DNA of 64,000 nt, taken from NCBI GenBank assembly GCA_018389105.1, contig JACATO010000332.1, forward strand, positions 1,377,001 to 1,441,000, in the 5' to 3' direction. The notes under the pieces are model-generated. The model did no database searches. It saw only the letters and a list, made by a program, of their open reading frames with translations, and was not told where the DNA came from. The position numbers were made by a program, and so were the translations under genes. This document shows, one piece after another, positions 50,695 to 61,751 of this stretch. The stretch comes from Nautilus pompilius. Lineage: Eukaryota > Mollusca > Cephalopoda > Nautilida > Nautilidae. The first letter of the stretch is position 1, and each line of letters begins with the position of its first letter.

Positions 50695-50841
50695 CTATAC
50701 ACTCTCTCCCATTAGCCCAGACATTGCTCACACCTAGTGCTCTAAATCCGGATTTACAGTAGCACTTGAAATGACCTTTAGTGTTCAAACACACGGCATT
50801 AGGATGACAGTCATGAAAACCCAGCTTACACTCATCCAAAT
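50695..50841 (-). CDS. Exon H: calcium-binding EGF domain 1
   Basis: The exon encodes residues 402-450, starting with a split Asp. It has six cysteines in EGF order (DLDEC, FHDC, NAVC, HFKC, YC, REC). D-x-D-E-C at the start and a C-x-(N)-T-x-G-x-(F/Y)-x-C core with Asn in place form the calcium-binding EGF consensus (D/N-x-D/N-E/Q-C and the D/N-x4-F/Y motif). The loop before the last cysteine is long (about 16 residues, RALGVSNVWANGRE). The exon is symmetrical (phase 1-1) with donor GTGAGAAA and a poly-pyrimidine acceptor of more than 15 bases. Confidence 0.95.
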
Positions 50842-52243
50842 CTGAAAACAAAAAAAAAAAAAATGGATGCTCAAACAAACTCAGCAAGATGTACCTATGC
50901 TGCACATACACTAAACATATATATTCACATGTGTGTACATTGCCTGCAATGACTTTGTATGTGTTTAATAATTTGTATTTATCTAGTTTATATAAGTAAG
51001 TACAACAACACAATAAACCATCATGGCCTATATAGTGGTCCCAGAAAGAAAAAAACAAGTCAGGCCTCTCCACTTCTGCATATAAAAATTTGAGAAATCT
51101 GTGATTTTGTTGCATGTATTTAGTCAATGTTAGAGCAAAACATGCAAGAATTAGGCATAACTAATTAATTAATGTCTCAAATAAGGAAACATAAGATTTA
51201 GGGTAGCCACACCAACACTGAATTAAGCAAAGTTAGTCTGATGATAATCCAATAGGGATCTGAAAAAATGGGTGCCTTTTGTCTTGCTAGAAGTTGGTAG
51301 ATAGTTGTCTATGCAAAACAATATTGTTATCCATCTTTCAAATGTCAGTATGGTTTTGCAGCAAGTTCTTTCCCTCAGTTATTCCAAAAGTTTAATAAGG
51401 TAGTCTAAGTGAATTTAGTGAAATACATTTCACTTTAGCTTAATAGTTATAGATAGCTGGGAGCCATTGTGGCTTATGAAGGAACTTCCAATAAAAAAGG
51501 ATTGCCCATCAATGTGCATTTTAATTTGATTACTAATAACCATATTAACTACTCTCACTGGCAATTTATTATGCCCAGCAACAATTCTATTACTACACAT
51601 ATCTGTGCCGGAACCTCAGCTGATTTGTAATTATGATCCTTGTTATCAGTAACCATAGACAGCTAAAAAAAAATTTGTCTCAATTCCCACCCAAGCACTC
51701 ATATGCCCTATGGAAAATATTAATCAAGATAGGATTGTAAAAATCCACCTAAAAAGATAACGTACCATTGTCTGTTTCTATTAATAAACAAGAGAACATC
51801 TTTACTTCATCTTTAGAAACAGGTTAAAAACCAAATGTTTACCTGCTATTTACCTAATGTTCAACATTTTTTTGATTTAATGTTATGTGTAAATGTCATG
51901 TAAAGATTTGTGTTTTTTTTGAAATATGAAGTAAAGGTTTCCTTTTGGATCTTTATGTTAGAAATTTAATGATAATTATCTATTGCACTGTATTCACTTC
52001 ACTTCACTTCACTAATCCCATAACTCATAGGTCATTAGGGCACCTCCAGAGGTGTGTCTAGGGCATTTTACAACCTGGCAGAGCCCATCCCTCTCCAGGT
52101 TGACAGTCAGCCTCCAGAGGAACGGATGTACAGCTGTTTTGGGATTTCACTGTATTAATGTAGCACAAAAAAAATAGTATTGTGTAAAATAGATGTAAAA
52201 AAAAGAAACTAATAAAGATAAAGAGTACTGTACAGATACCAAC
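50842..52243 (-). other. Intron G-H
   Basis: This is a 1.4 kb intron. At 51994-52012 there are four CACTT units, followed by a GC-richer stretch to about 52135 (GGTCATTAGGGCACCTCC onward) that looks like a short interspersed repeat. Otherwise AT-rich. Confidence 0.65.
51994..52135 (+). repeat. Possible interspersed repeat with CACTT tandem units
   Basis: A (CACTT)n run leads into GC-rich sequence with GTCATTAGGGCACC and TCCAGGTTGACAGTCAGCC. Compositionally it stands out from the intron. I cannot name the family from sequence alone. Confidence 0.4.
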
Positions 52244-52407
52244 CAAATGGCTTATGACCACAATAAAGCTTTCCCAAAGTGAGGTAGGCAGAAGATCCTC
52301 TCCTGCTGAGATCGACCTTAATCATCTTCACAGGAATGTCCTTAATGTTACTCAGGATCGCAGCATCAGCTCGCCACTTTTTGTCTCCAACAAGGCAGTT
52401 ACATTTT
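52244..52407 (-). CDS. Exon G: fibrinogen-like module 2, C-terminal end
   Basis: The exon encodes residues 348-401. It contains KCNCLVGDKKWRADAAILSN, KDIPVKMIKVDLS and AYLTLGKLYCGHKPF. It matches the end of module 1: C-x-C (KCHC there), then x-D, then IPV-x-x-(I/V) (FLPLTQV there), then LGKLYC (FGPLRC there). The acceptor is TTTAATCAG. The donor GTTGGTAT is weak, but it is forced by phase. The neighbouring GTATCT donor would create a stop with exon H. The exon ends in phase 1, closing the second module. Confidence 0.9.
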
Positions 52408-53756
52408 CTGATTAAAAAATAAAATAATGAAAACTAAAGTCAGAAACCTTGATCTGACTAAAAGTATTGTGTGTTCATGAGCACTAGCTAAATGTAAAAG
52501 AAAAAAATAAACAAAAGGTATGAAACTAAGATAACGCAATAAACACTTTTAAAGTTATGGGGAAGCTTTTAGGAAACAACTCGGCATGAAGTGGAATTAA
52601 AACCGCATGCCATAAATGAAAGTGATTTCTTGGTTTCCTGTTAATTAGCTATACTGCAAAAAGTATAAAATTAATATTAAAAGAAGAAAGAAAATGCTTA
52701 AATTTTATTCTGTTTTTTCAAAAAGTTAATTATGGCATAGAATATTGATAAATTATTCAAACTCTGACTTAATTTTCCATTGTTCTGCATAATGTAACAG
52801 AAGAGAGATCCTGTATAAAAACTGTGTGTAGAGAGGACAAGAATTTAACTCATTAAGCAGCCAGACAAAGATATTACTCAGTGGCATTCAGAATCCACTT
52901 ACATTAACTTTACCACTTTGTATTCCACTTCAGTTTTTACATAAGTCTAGAAGGACTATTAGTATTTCTGTTAAACCGGTTGAATTTTTAGTTAACACCC
53001 ATAATGCACCCTGCGGTGTTGAAGTAATATACAGATTTGTTGTTACACAGAGTTCTATCAATAGGGAGTCATTGCTCCTGTAATTCAACCTGCACTGAGC
53101 AATACATATTTGAAGGATAGTGTGGGTGCAAATGCCCCCCCAGGCATTTCACAAAAGAAAGGGTTAAATAAATCAATAAAGTCAATGCAGAGATCATCAA
53201 AACAATATATTAATACACTGAAGTTAAATGTTTATGGAGGCATTATTATTAATATTCTTCTAAATGTTCTATTAAAAATTAATTATACAATATAGTTTGA
53301 TAATTAGTTTTACCAAAATTGTTGGAAGATCATCAAATCTGATTTAAGAAGAAAGTCATTTTAACTGTTTTCGGAATTTACCCTTCATTCTTTACAGAAA
53401 AGTGATTGATTAGGTTTTGTATCGTCCATCACTGTATTAGTAGTAAAAGGACTAACAAATGAACCTACATGTGACCATCATCAAGATGAAGTCCTGAGAA
53501 GCACTGATTATAAGAAAATATCTATATACATATATATTTTTGGTATTAAAATATTTGTTCTCATATACAATAGTATATTGTGTAATTTGTAAGTTAGAGA
53601 TATTCTTTTATTTCATTTACCGTATATAATCACTGATTTTAAACATCAATGATATTTTGGTATTCTGTTATCACTGGCATAAGGTATAAATTGTAAAACA
53701 ACATGCAATTTGCACAAAGTTGGTAGCAAAACATGAAAGTAAAATCATCATATTAC
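52408..53756 (-). other. Intron F-G
   Basis: This is 1.35 kb of AT-rich intron, phase 2. I see nothing in it beyond short A/T tracts. Confidence 0.75.
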
Positions 53757-53899
53757 CTGGTCAACTGCTTGAATTTGCCATCTCTTCCGCCACACCGTTT
53801 CTCAGTTCCACAGGTGCACTGAGTAGTATTGGTGCTCCCAAGATAGTGTTTAGTGTGGCCTTTTATTCCAATCCAAGAAAATTTCTCCAACTCAGTAAA
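53757..53899 (-). CDS. Exon F: fibrinogen-like module 2, W-G and CxC segment
   Basis: The exon encodes residues 300-346. It opens FTELEKFSWIGIKGHTKHYLG and continues to TTQCTCGTEKRCGG. In CNTNAP modules this region carries a W-x-G strand and then a C-x-C-G...C cluster, which is what is seen. Module 1 has the same cluster as CPC...TGTC. The acceptor is TTTGACTGACAG and the donor GTAATATG. The exon ends in phase 2 (AG), and exon G completes an arginine codon. There is no direct family match for the short FTELEKF lead-in. Confidence 0.9.
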
Positions 53900-55944
53900 C
53901 TGTCAGTCAAACAAAAATATGACAAACAAGCAATTATTCATTCGTATTCACACTCATTTATTAACATTATTATTCTGTGTATACCACACGACTGTTCTAA
54001 ATGATCTTTCAAAACAAAACTACATGCTATATCTGAAAAACCTTTCTTAAATAAATACATAAATAACTAAATAAAGATCATCTTAAATTTGTATTATTAC
54101 ATATTATAAATTGTATGATTGTAAACTATGCAAAAAAGATTTTAAAATATCAAATGTTTTTCAAGAAAACAATCTAACAATTTACTGCAATGCATACTGA
54201 ACACAGGTAATATTAACTGTACTATTAAGTTAGCTTAGGGCATTACACTGATTTCAGTTTATATTACAATTTGTGTAGATAAATTCAACAACTTATTCAT
54301 TTTCATATAAAATCACTGTTATGTTCTTGATTCAAAAGCTTTTATTTATTTTATTCAGTTTTCTATATGAAAAGCTCTTTTTATTCTCCCACTTTATGAA
54401 TAAGGAAGCAAGTTATTTATTCTTGATTGTCTTTATGGTTAGAAAGAGAAATAAATCTTTACAAATTTCTAGCTATTGATGACATTTTCTTTTAAATAGT
54501 TTTCCATGGCAATCATAGGAGTTTGTTTCTGGCTGTATGCTTGCAAAATAAATTGTTCCACATGAGTAATTAACAGATCAGTCATTATCCCAACTTGCAA
54601 ATGGCAGATATCCATAGAAAGGCTATTCAACATGGTTCAGAAATCCCTTACAGCACCCTGAACACTTGTTGATAAGACAATGCTATAAAACAGTGTGGTA
54701 TATGCTGGCTAATCTTTTCTCTTAAATAATTTTAAAAATAATAGCTCTAAGAGATTTTTTTTACATACATACATCCCAGGCTAGGTTTTTTGCATATATA
54801 ACTGTCTCAAGAATCCTACTCTGTTTTAATATACTGATGATTTTCAAGGTCACGAAATGAAGACAAAGAAGAATGGAATGACATATTCGCAGTATACTGT
54901 TATAAAAATGTTGTTCATTCTACATGGTAAAACTACCTCTTTACAAACAATATAATAAAAGATGTTTAGTATACTGTACCATTCCTTAATAAACAAATAT
55001 GTGGTTGCAAGAATACTAAGGGTCAAATTTTATTTTTTCCTAATCTGACACAACCACAGGTTTGCAGAAGATTCCCTCAAAATAGATTTATCTAACAGAA
55101 AAGGAAATTCAATCCAGCCAGCACAGAAATCTATTTTGAACAAAAAAGAACAGAGCCCTTAATGTACAAATGGTCCCTGGCACAATGCTTGAATGAAGCT
55201 AAATGTATTCCATTGTTGGTTTCTGTAACAGTATATTTTCTGTTACACCGGTAAAACTGGTGTTATAGTAGTATTCTATAAGTGTTAGCATTTCAAAACC
55301 ACTAAAAAAAAAATGTTTTAGAGGGGGAAAGCTCACTGCACAGATATCCAGTATCATGCACTATGTGAAATCACTTTTTTGGCCTTTTCATTCATTCATT
55401 CATCCTCTTGAGTTGGCATCATCACACTCTGTCATCCATATGCACTCTTCTCCATCCTTCAATCTCTGCTTGGCCCATCACTCCAGTGGCAGCTGCTTCA
55501 CTACATTCCGATAGCTTTCTGGTTTTATTTTTATCTGCCCTCTTTTTTCTTTCCTCCTCATCTCTGTGCATTCTTTGAGTGTGAACAATGACCATCTTAT
55601 CTATGAGTTCTTTGTTTTCTAATGCAACTCATCTGTAGCTATAGGCATGTTTAATCTGTTCATTTGTTCTCATATCTCCACTGTGACCAAGAAAACTGAC
55701 TTGCAAGCATCAGCCTCCATTTTGACTTTTTTGTGATGCATTTATATCCTGAATTTTCAGACAAGATGCACTGTTTTTGTACATAAAAATGAGAGAATAC
55801 GCTGTGCTTACATCCGACTGGGAAATTCTTTTTAGTTAGACTGTCTAATTCTGTGGCCACCTGAACTATTTTGGAAGAACATTTATTTAAAATAAACATT
55901 ATGCTTGTGTGATAAAGAAGATCAGAACTAAAACAAATACTTAC
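53900..55944 (-). other. Intron E-F
   Basis: This is a 2.0 kb intron. A short (ATTC)n run at about 55387-55403 opens a CT-rich, slightly GC-richer patch to 55600. No gene signal. Confidence 0.7.
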
Positions 55945-56108
55945 ATCTGCTGCAAAGCAATCATATTTGACTGGTTGATAACAAACAGCTGACACAGTAA
56001 AAAGAGAAGTCAGCTGCTTATCTGTAACATTACTGTAGTACACAAACAAATCTTTCGTCCCATTTAATTTAATTTTTTTAGCCAATGAATGATTGATTAT
56101 TGTAATAC
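55945..56108 (-). CDS. Exon E: fibrinogen-like module 2, middle
   Basis: The exon encodes residues 246-299 after a glycine codon split with exon D. It reads GITIINHSLAKKI, LFVYYSNVTDKQLTSL and SAVCYQPVKYDCFAAD. It corresponds to exon B plus the beginning of exon C of module 1. The C-Y-Q-P-V-K-Y-D-C spacing equals C-H-Q-N-L-Q-F-T-C there, and D-K-Q-L-T-S-L matches the helix before it. One NVT sequon is present. The acceptor follows a 12-T tract and the donor is GTAAGTAT. The exon ends in phase 0. Unlike module 1, no intron interrupts the Cys pair. Confidence 0.92.
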
Positions 56109-56167
56109 CTAAAAAAAAAAAAAACAGAGACAAAAAGCATTTAAAAAGAAAACCATGTAATGCATCA

Positions 56168-56352
56168 AGACTGAGGCTAGTTGATAAAAGGGTATTACAG
56201 CACCAGTAATTCCTAATTAGGTGTATGAATGAACCATAATCTGTTTCATATAGTTTGATCTTTGATACCTGTTTCAAAGTACAACTTGAATAAAGCCCAT
56301 TTATTATCTGAAGAAGAATTACTGGTGCTTGCAACAGCTTTAGCAGCACTCA
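56168..56352. repeat. Foldback (MITE-like) element, copy 4
   Basis: Left outer end AGACTGAGGCTAG (as in copies 1 and 2). Left arm ACAGCACCAGTAATTCCTAA (56197 onward). Right arm GAATTACTGGTGCTTGC ending about 56333. Right outer TTTAGCAGC. It directly abuts exon E (acceptor at 56109-56110), with about 60 bp between. Confidence 0.72.
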
Positions 56353-56639
56353 TTTACTCTGTTAATAAATAATTTACCACATAACTAAAAATGATTTTGT
56401 AATAGTTCATGTACATAAATAGTTACAATAAAATTTTAATAAATTTAAATTGTCAGTACTTTGGAAACAAGTACATAAACTTAACATGAATGCAAATTTG
56501 AAATGAAACTACTTATATCTAACAGAGACAAGATGTGAGTAAAGTTAATACTCTGAGGTGCAAGTCTACATGGAAAAGATCAGTGATTATAGTCTTTGCA
56601 TTTGTATCCAATTCATGGCACAGAATCTATACAAGTCCC

Positions 56640-57330
56640 TAGAAGTGGGTTTATAAAGACACTTTCACAGGATTTATCAAACACAGCCCACATGTAGTCA
56701 GCAGGCTCCAGCAGAGTTGTAATTCTTTCTTTCCATCTCTCTATATTGCATAGGTGGTGAGAGCTACAGCACCATTAGTGTAGACAGGCAAAATTCCCTC
56801 TTGAAGAATGGTAATGTACTGGGCTAAGGTTACAACAGTTGCTAGACACTCCACAAGCTGTGACTGTCTAGTGACCCAAATAACACCTAACACCATGGCC
56901 ATGGTGGACAGATGATAATATTTAACAGTGACCTGCAGGTGGTTTATTCATTGAAAATTCCTGTGCTACATTGCCACACCCATAAATGACCACTGTCTGA
57001 GAACAGAAACAACATGGACTCAGTAAAAAATCAGTGTTTCAAAAGAGAGCATGATGTGACAGCATATTGTAGCTGACAAGTGACATTGCATTGGTTGATA
57101 TAAATGATTGCTATATGCACTTGTCTTAAACTGGCCAATCATCTATTGACAGTCAATAGCCAAGTATCCTGGAGCCTAAAAAAATTTTATCTGGCTTCTA
57201 CCAACATCTCATTATCCAAATGTGCACACCGTTTGAAAGTCCGCTTGTACATCTCTGCAGACTGAGATTCCCTCTAGCTGTACTCATTCTTAAGGCTTGC
57301 AATCACATGCTTACCATGTGACTAAAATTA
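56640..57330 (-). pseudogene. Decayed Tc1-like transposase, copy b
   Basis: Minus-strand fragments include FFTESMLFLFSDSG then VWQCSTGIFNE (degenerate first catalytic region; compare FPDEFTFALFLDSG in copy a) and, upstream, CAHLDNEMLVEAR. Many stops and shifts. Nucleotide similarity with 13360-13450 supports common origin more than the protein fragments do. Confidence 0.5.
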
Positions 57331-58884
57331 CCCATTTGAATCTCAGGAAGAGTTCCTTTGCTTATGTTAAGCATCTGTCATTGTGATAACAAAACCCTCC
57401 CATCAAGAAAACTGAAAACAAATTCAAGTGTGCCACAGTTGTTCACAGTGCTACATTTATTTCATGGATGTCATAGCTGTATATTTCATTTTCATGGGTT
57501 TGAATATTACTTTTTTCTTCCACTATAAAGGAACTCTAAAAATAAGAAGGCAGTCTTTAAGCATGAACATTAAGATATTTAATCATTTTTTCATGCATTT
57601 GATACTTTGTAATTATTAATATTAACTTGGAAACCAAATCATGTAAAGTAGTAACCATGTGGATTTCAGCAATCCTTGAAGTTTTTAACATTTATGTTCC
57701 CAGCTTCCATTGGTCAGATGTTACTGATACAAAATATGCTCTTATAAGTAAAATGCAATATGACCAAGTTTCAGTAGAAAAGCAGAACCAGTGTTCCATT
57801 AAAAACGTTCTCTTTTGCAGCTGCTGGAATCATCAGATGCCAATCTAACAAGCATCAGCTACGCTAATATTACCACAGTAGTTAACCATTTCCCATAACC
57901 GTGGATGCTATACTAATGCATTTAGTAATTTTAGTCTAATGATCAATAACAATTTAAATGTCAACCTTACAGATTTTTAAAAAAATGCTAATGCTAACAT
58001 GATAGTTACAGAAATTAGAAAGTTAGTTTGTGCATTTCCCATCACCTTATCAGTAGTTACAGAACAAATGAATGTGTGCATGCTTCAATGTCCTGTTTTG
58101 TTGCTCTTCTCAAGCCTTAAGTCTGAGGTGAAGCCCTTGATGACAGTGGCCTAAAGCACTGGTAAATACACTTCACGAAAAGGTCAACAACCAAAGGTCA
58201 TGGATACAATCTAACAATAAAAACATGCTTGCTGTAATTTAATATCATTGCTTGCTAAAGTAGTGCCAGTCCATTTGAAATAATTCTCAACTTTCACTTT
58301 TCCACTGTTCTGTCAAAGAGTAGACTCACATTGATGCAAGTACGTAGGCCTATTTACTCCATAGCTGAGTAGTAAGAGAACTTTAATTAGATGTGAAATG
58401 CAGGGAAGTTGGTTTGGCAAATGTAAATAGTAACAGTAAATGATTGATTACTTTACCATAAAATGATGCTGATTGCTTGAAAGATTTCTCTTTGTTACGA
58501 CAATACACCGTAGACAACACTAGATGGATGCTAAGAAAGTGGTCTACATCCAACAAAATCTTTAAAATGTTTTTAATGTTATTTCTTCTTTTTTTTTAAA
58601 TTGAAATATTGTTTATTTTTGCTTTTTAAATAAAAATACCAGTTGAGAAAGAAATAAAACTGAAAACAGCAATATCAGTATCATTTGTGCAGACCATGTT
58701 TCAGTTCCTCATCTCTTTAGTATGTAAAATGCAGAAAAACGAAAAAATAACTCTCCCCATGAACAGAAAATATTCAAAAACCTTTACATTAATGCATTTA
58801 CTAAAAAAAAAAAGAAAAAAGAGAAGATACTAGGGACATTTACATGGAATCCAGCTAGAACAGCATTACCATAATTTTTTTCTG

Positions 58885-58950
58885 GCCAGGTTCCATTTGA
58901 ATGTCCCAGAAAATTTGGACATTTTCAGGTGATTCTATTTAAATAAAAAA
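58885..58950. repeat. Relic related to the TTCAAATGAAACC inverted-repeat family
   Basis: CTGGCCAGGTTCCATTTGAATGTCC matches the right arm of the repeat at 60624-60694. The opposite arm is eroded (ATTCTATTTAAATAAA). Confidence 0.4.
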
Positions 58951-59098
58951 TAACGGTCTTTTAATTTTGCTATTCAGCCTGGATGACTATAGATGAATTC
59001 TTGAAGTATGTATGCCTTGAAAGATTTGAATGATAATAATCTAGTTTTGTTTATTAATTTCTATACTTTTTGTTTCAATACAACTGTCTATATGCAGT

Positions 59099-59118
59099 CT
59101 TTGTTTGTTTGTTTGTTT
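59099..59118 (+). repeat. (TTTG)n microsatellite
   Basis: About five TTTG units. Confidence 0.8.
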
Positions 59119-59297
59119 ATTATCCAATGAGCAGGAAGCAGAAGAAATCCAGTAACTTTAACTGAACAAAATTGTGTTGCTCATGAATTGAATGAAAAAT
59201 CTAGCTGTAACACTTAGAACCTGATACAGAAAAAACATGAACAATATCTATCTTTGTCTCTTTCACAAATAAATTCAATTCTTAAGTCAACCATTAC

Positions 59298-59420
59298 CTT
59301 GTCTTTTATCTAAATTCATGTCACAGTAGACAAAAAATGGTTTGGAAAACTCTGGATTTATCAAAATTTCCCCTGTTTGATATCCCAGTTTCCTTGCTTC
59401 TTCACAATCTTTGGGCAAAT
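59298..59420 (-). CDS. Exon D: start of fibrinogen-like module 2
   Basis: The exon encodes residues 205-244, plus a split aspartate at 204. It reads LPKDCEEARKLG, then GEILINPEF, then PFFVYCDMN. The PFFVYCDM segment is close to the classic fibrinogen-domain motif (P-F-x-V-Y-C-D-M), a better match than module 1. As in module 1, the GGW that should follow CDM is missing (LDKRQ is found). The upstream intron is phase 1, so modules 1 and 2 are each enclosed by phase-1 introns. The acceptor is TTAATTTTAG and the donor GTAATGG. Confidence 0.92.
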
Positions 59421-59433
59421 CTAAAATTAAAAA

Positions 59434-59434
59434 A

Positions 59435-59464
<30 letters not shown>
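59434..59464 (+). repeat. (AT)n microsatellite
   Basis: An AT run of about 15 units with one interruption, 14 bases from the exon D acceptor. Confidence 0.85.
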
Positions 59465-59467
<3 letters not shown>

Positions 59468-60623
59468 TAAAAAAGCAACAAAAAACTGCACAACTTTATA
59501 TCCTGATGTATTCATTTTTATATCTGAACATTCAGTGGTAATCTTAATGGTTATTGATTAATTCCTTAGATTCATGTAGGCAATCCATTGCTTACACTAG
59601 TAATAATAAGAATAACTCTATCTAAAACCTACATTTCATATGGCTCATGCTATCTTTACCATTAGAGTATTAATTAACAAATGGCTGTTAAGTTTCTACA
59701 GAATGCTGAACAATTAATTGAATTATTGGTATCTAGAGATATGATAAAAGTCTTCTAAATAATTTTAAATTTTTAAGCAGGTAGGCATGTGAAATTCTTT
59801 TGGGTATTTACAGTGAATTTCAGCAAAAGATATTTAGAAAAAAAAAAGAAATAAAATTTTAATGAATGGAATAAACAAAAGTTATTGATACTGTTCATAT
59901 AAACAAGCTTGAAAATCAAATTGGGTGGTAAGATGTTTCAGTGGTTATTTTACTAAACTGCCAAAGTTGAGGATCCTGTGGAAGTGATTTGGTTTGTACT
60001 TCACTGGCAAAAGTGTCTTGATTTTCTTCTCTATCCAGATGCTTTAGGTTCTTTTTATGTCAACTACTGAAGAGATCTAATAGAAAATTTGCTGTTAAGG
60101 TGGAGGATTAGCAACAATTCTAAGTGGACAACCATGGCACTGTAAGCTTCCTCACAAGGATATTCTCCATTGCAGACATTGCTTTCCCTCTGTGGTTCAC
60201 TGTTCGAATGATGTTGGCTTCCTGCTTTCTTGTAGCAAACAGACTAAGACCATTTTTATTAGCTTAGAGTTGGATAAACAACTGATCAGAAGTACAGTGT
60301 CAGTTGGACATTTTAAAAACTATAATATCTAATATCTAGAAAAGAAAAATTAGCTTTCTGTAAATAAGAACATTTGTGTATACATACAAAACATTCCCAC
60401 TATGGAATATCATGATAATGGGAAGGAGCGCATGGGATGCAAATACATCTGTACTTTGTTTTTTAAATAAAAAATCAAAAGGCATAGTGTTTATATAATT
60501 TTTTCTTTCATATTTACTGTTGTGCAAATATATTTTTTCTGGTCCTTTATATCAGCTGTTATAAAAGAGCAGTTCTCTCTTGAGTATTACATATCTGGTA
60601 TTCATACACCTTAATGCACTAGG

Positions 60624-60694
60624 AATGTTCAAATAAAACCCAGCCCATATACAATTATGGCAATTCTATTTTAGCCAGGTTTCATTTGAATATC
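60624..60694. repeat. Short inverted repeat (TTCAAATRAAACC arms)
   Basis: Left arm AATGTTCAAATAAAACCCAG faces the complement of AGCCAGGTTTCATTTGAATA. The loop is about 24 bases. Related sequences lie at 19810 and 58885. It is probably a minimal MITE. Confidence 0.6.
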
Positions 60695-61423
60695 AATTTG
60701 TATACTAACAAATAATGCATGATTAAAAACTGAAGGCTTTTCAGATGCCTGGTGCAGGTCTCTCTGTCAGCATTAGCCATGTTCTCAACAACCTTTAGAT
60801 AGCTGCATTTCAACAGATAACATCAATTCTGAAGGGAATCTGCATGCTCCCAGATATTCATGCCAAGACCTACTTCAAATCTCACTAGAATAAGTTTGAC
60901 ATATGCACAGCGTTAAAAGGTGATGAAAACAAAATGGCATGCCACTGAGTCTTATATCTCCTTCCATTCACAAGAAAAAAAGCAATCAATGGTCTTTCCC
61001 CTCTTTTTTTTTTCTTTTTAAAATATACATACACAAACATTTTTTAACAATAAGGCCTGGAATCTTTCATTAAAATTTGTATTTATGGCAAAGTAAGTGA
61101 TAAAAGAGTAATAAACTTACAAGATAATCTCATTAATTTGCATAAAGATACCCACCCTGTAAATGGCAGATAGGATTTACTATTGCAAAGATGTCACACT
61201 GATTCTGACAGTAAAATGTCAGAACCAATTCAATGAAATAAAAGTGGATTGAAGGCCTCATTATTATTTGTTTCCTAAAAATGAGCATGCTGAAGTACTG
61301 GGAAAAGAAAGAGAAATAGATATCCTAAATTCTTTTCTTGTTTGTTTTATTTTATCTCAAGCCAGAAAGATTGAGACAGTGTAAAATAAAAACTAATGAT
61401 GTTAAAGATCTTGAAATACAAAC

Positions 61424-61751
61424 CGCTTTTAGCTCTTGTGCATCTGAGAGGACCAAATTCAAGTTTCCCCATTGCTTTTAGTGAAGTCAGCTGTCCAAGC
61501 TGGACTTGTGTTAATGGCAAGAAATCCTTCTCCAGAACGGTTCCCTGATCTGAAGCCAGCTTCAGAGACTTGGCACTGCAGTGACATTTTGTATTGTTTG
61601 GACATGTACCAGTGAGAACGCAAGGGCATCCATCAACCTTATCAAAGGGTCCAGTACCAAAGCTTGGAATGACTTGGTCATTGTAACCAATAATTTTGGT
61701 AGGATTTGTAATGTTATTCATTACCATTTCAACACAGGTAAACTGCAAATT
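61424..61751 (-). CDS. Exon C: fibrinogen-like module 1, C-terminal half
   Basis: The exon encodes residues 95-203 and is the longest exon in the window. Key segments are NLQFTCVEM, PFDKVDGCPCVLTGTCP, KCHCSAKSLKLASDQG, FLPLTQVQLGQL and LEFGPLRC. This is the Cys-dense second half of CNTNAP-type fibrinogen-like modules: a CxC pair followed by C-x-C, then an aspartate-containing 'x-D-x-G' strand, then L-P-(V/L)-T-x-(V/L), ending in a GPL-x-C strand. The acceptor is TTTTACAG. The alternative AG nine bases downstream would break the conserved Cys spacing. The donor is the non-consensus GTTTGTAT. It is chosen because the next in-frame alternative gives a stop with exon D. The exon ends in phase 1. 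Confidence 0.9.

Larger units (their letters stand above)
56109..59297 (-). other. Intron D-E
   Basis: This is a 3.2 kb intron. It holds foldback copy 4 (56168-56352), a Tc1-like relic (56640-57330), a TTTG microsatellite (59099-59118) and a short inverted-repeat relic at 58885-58950. The rest is AT-rich. Confidence 0.7.
59421..61423 (-). other. Intron C-D
   Basis: This is a 2.0 kb intron. An (AT)n microsatellite lies right upstream of exon D (59434-59464) and a short inverted repeat at 60624-60694. The rest is AT-rich. A slightly GC-richer stretch at 59930-60250 has no recognisable content. Confidence 0.7.

Noticed and set aside
50624..51127. 167-codon minus-strand frame taken as a single exon
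   Set aside because: EGF coding begins at the acceptor at 50841. Upstream residues are intron read-through across a T tract.
55660..56349. 229-codon minus-strand frame taken as a single gene
   Set aside because: Only 55945-56108 is exon E. The rest is intron, including foldback copy 4, read through by chance.
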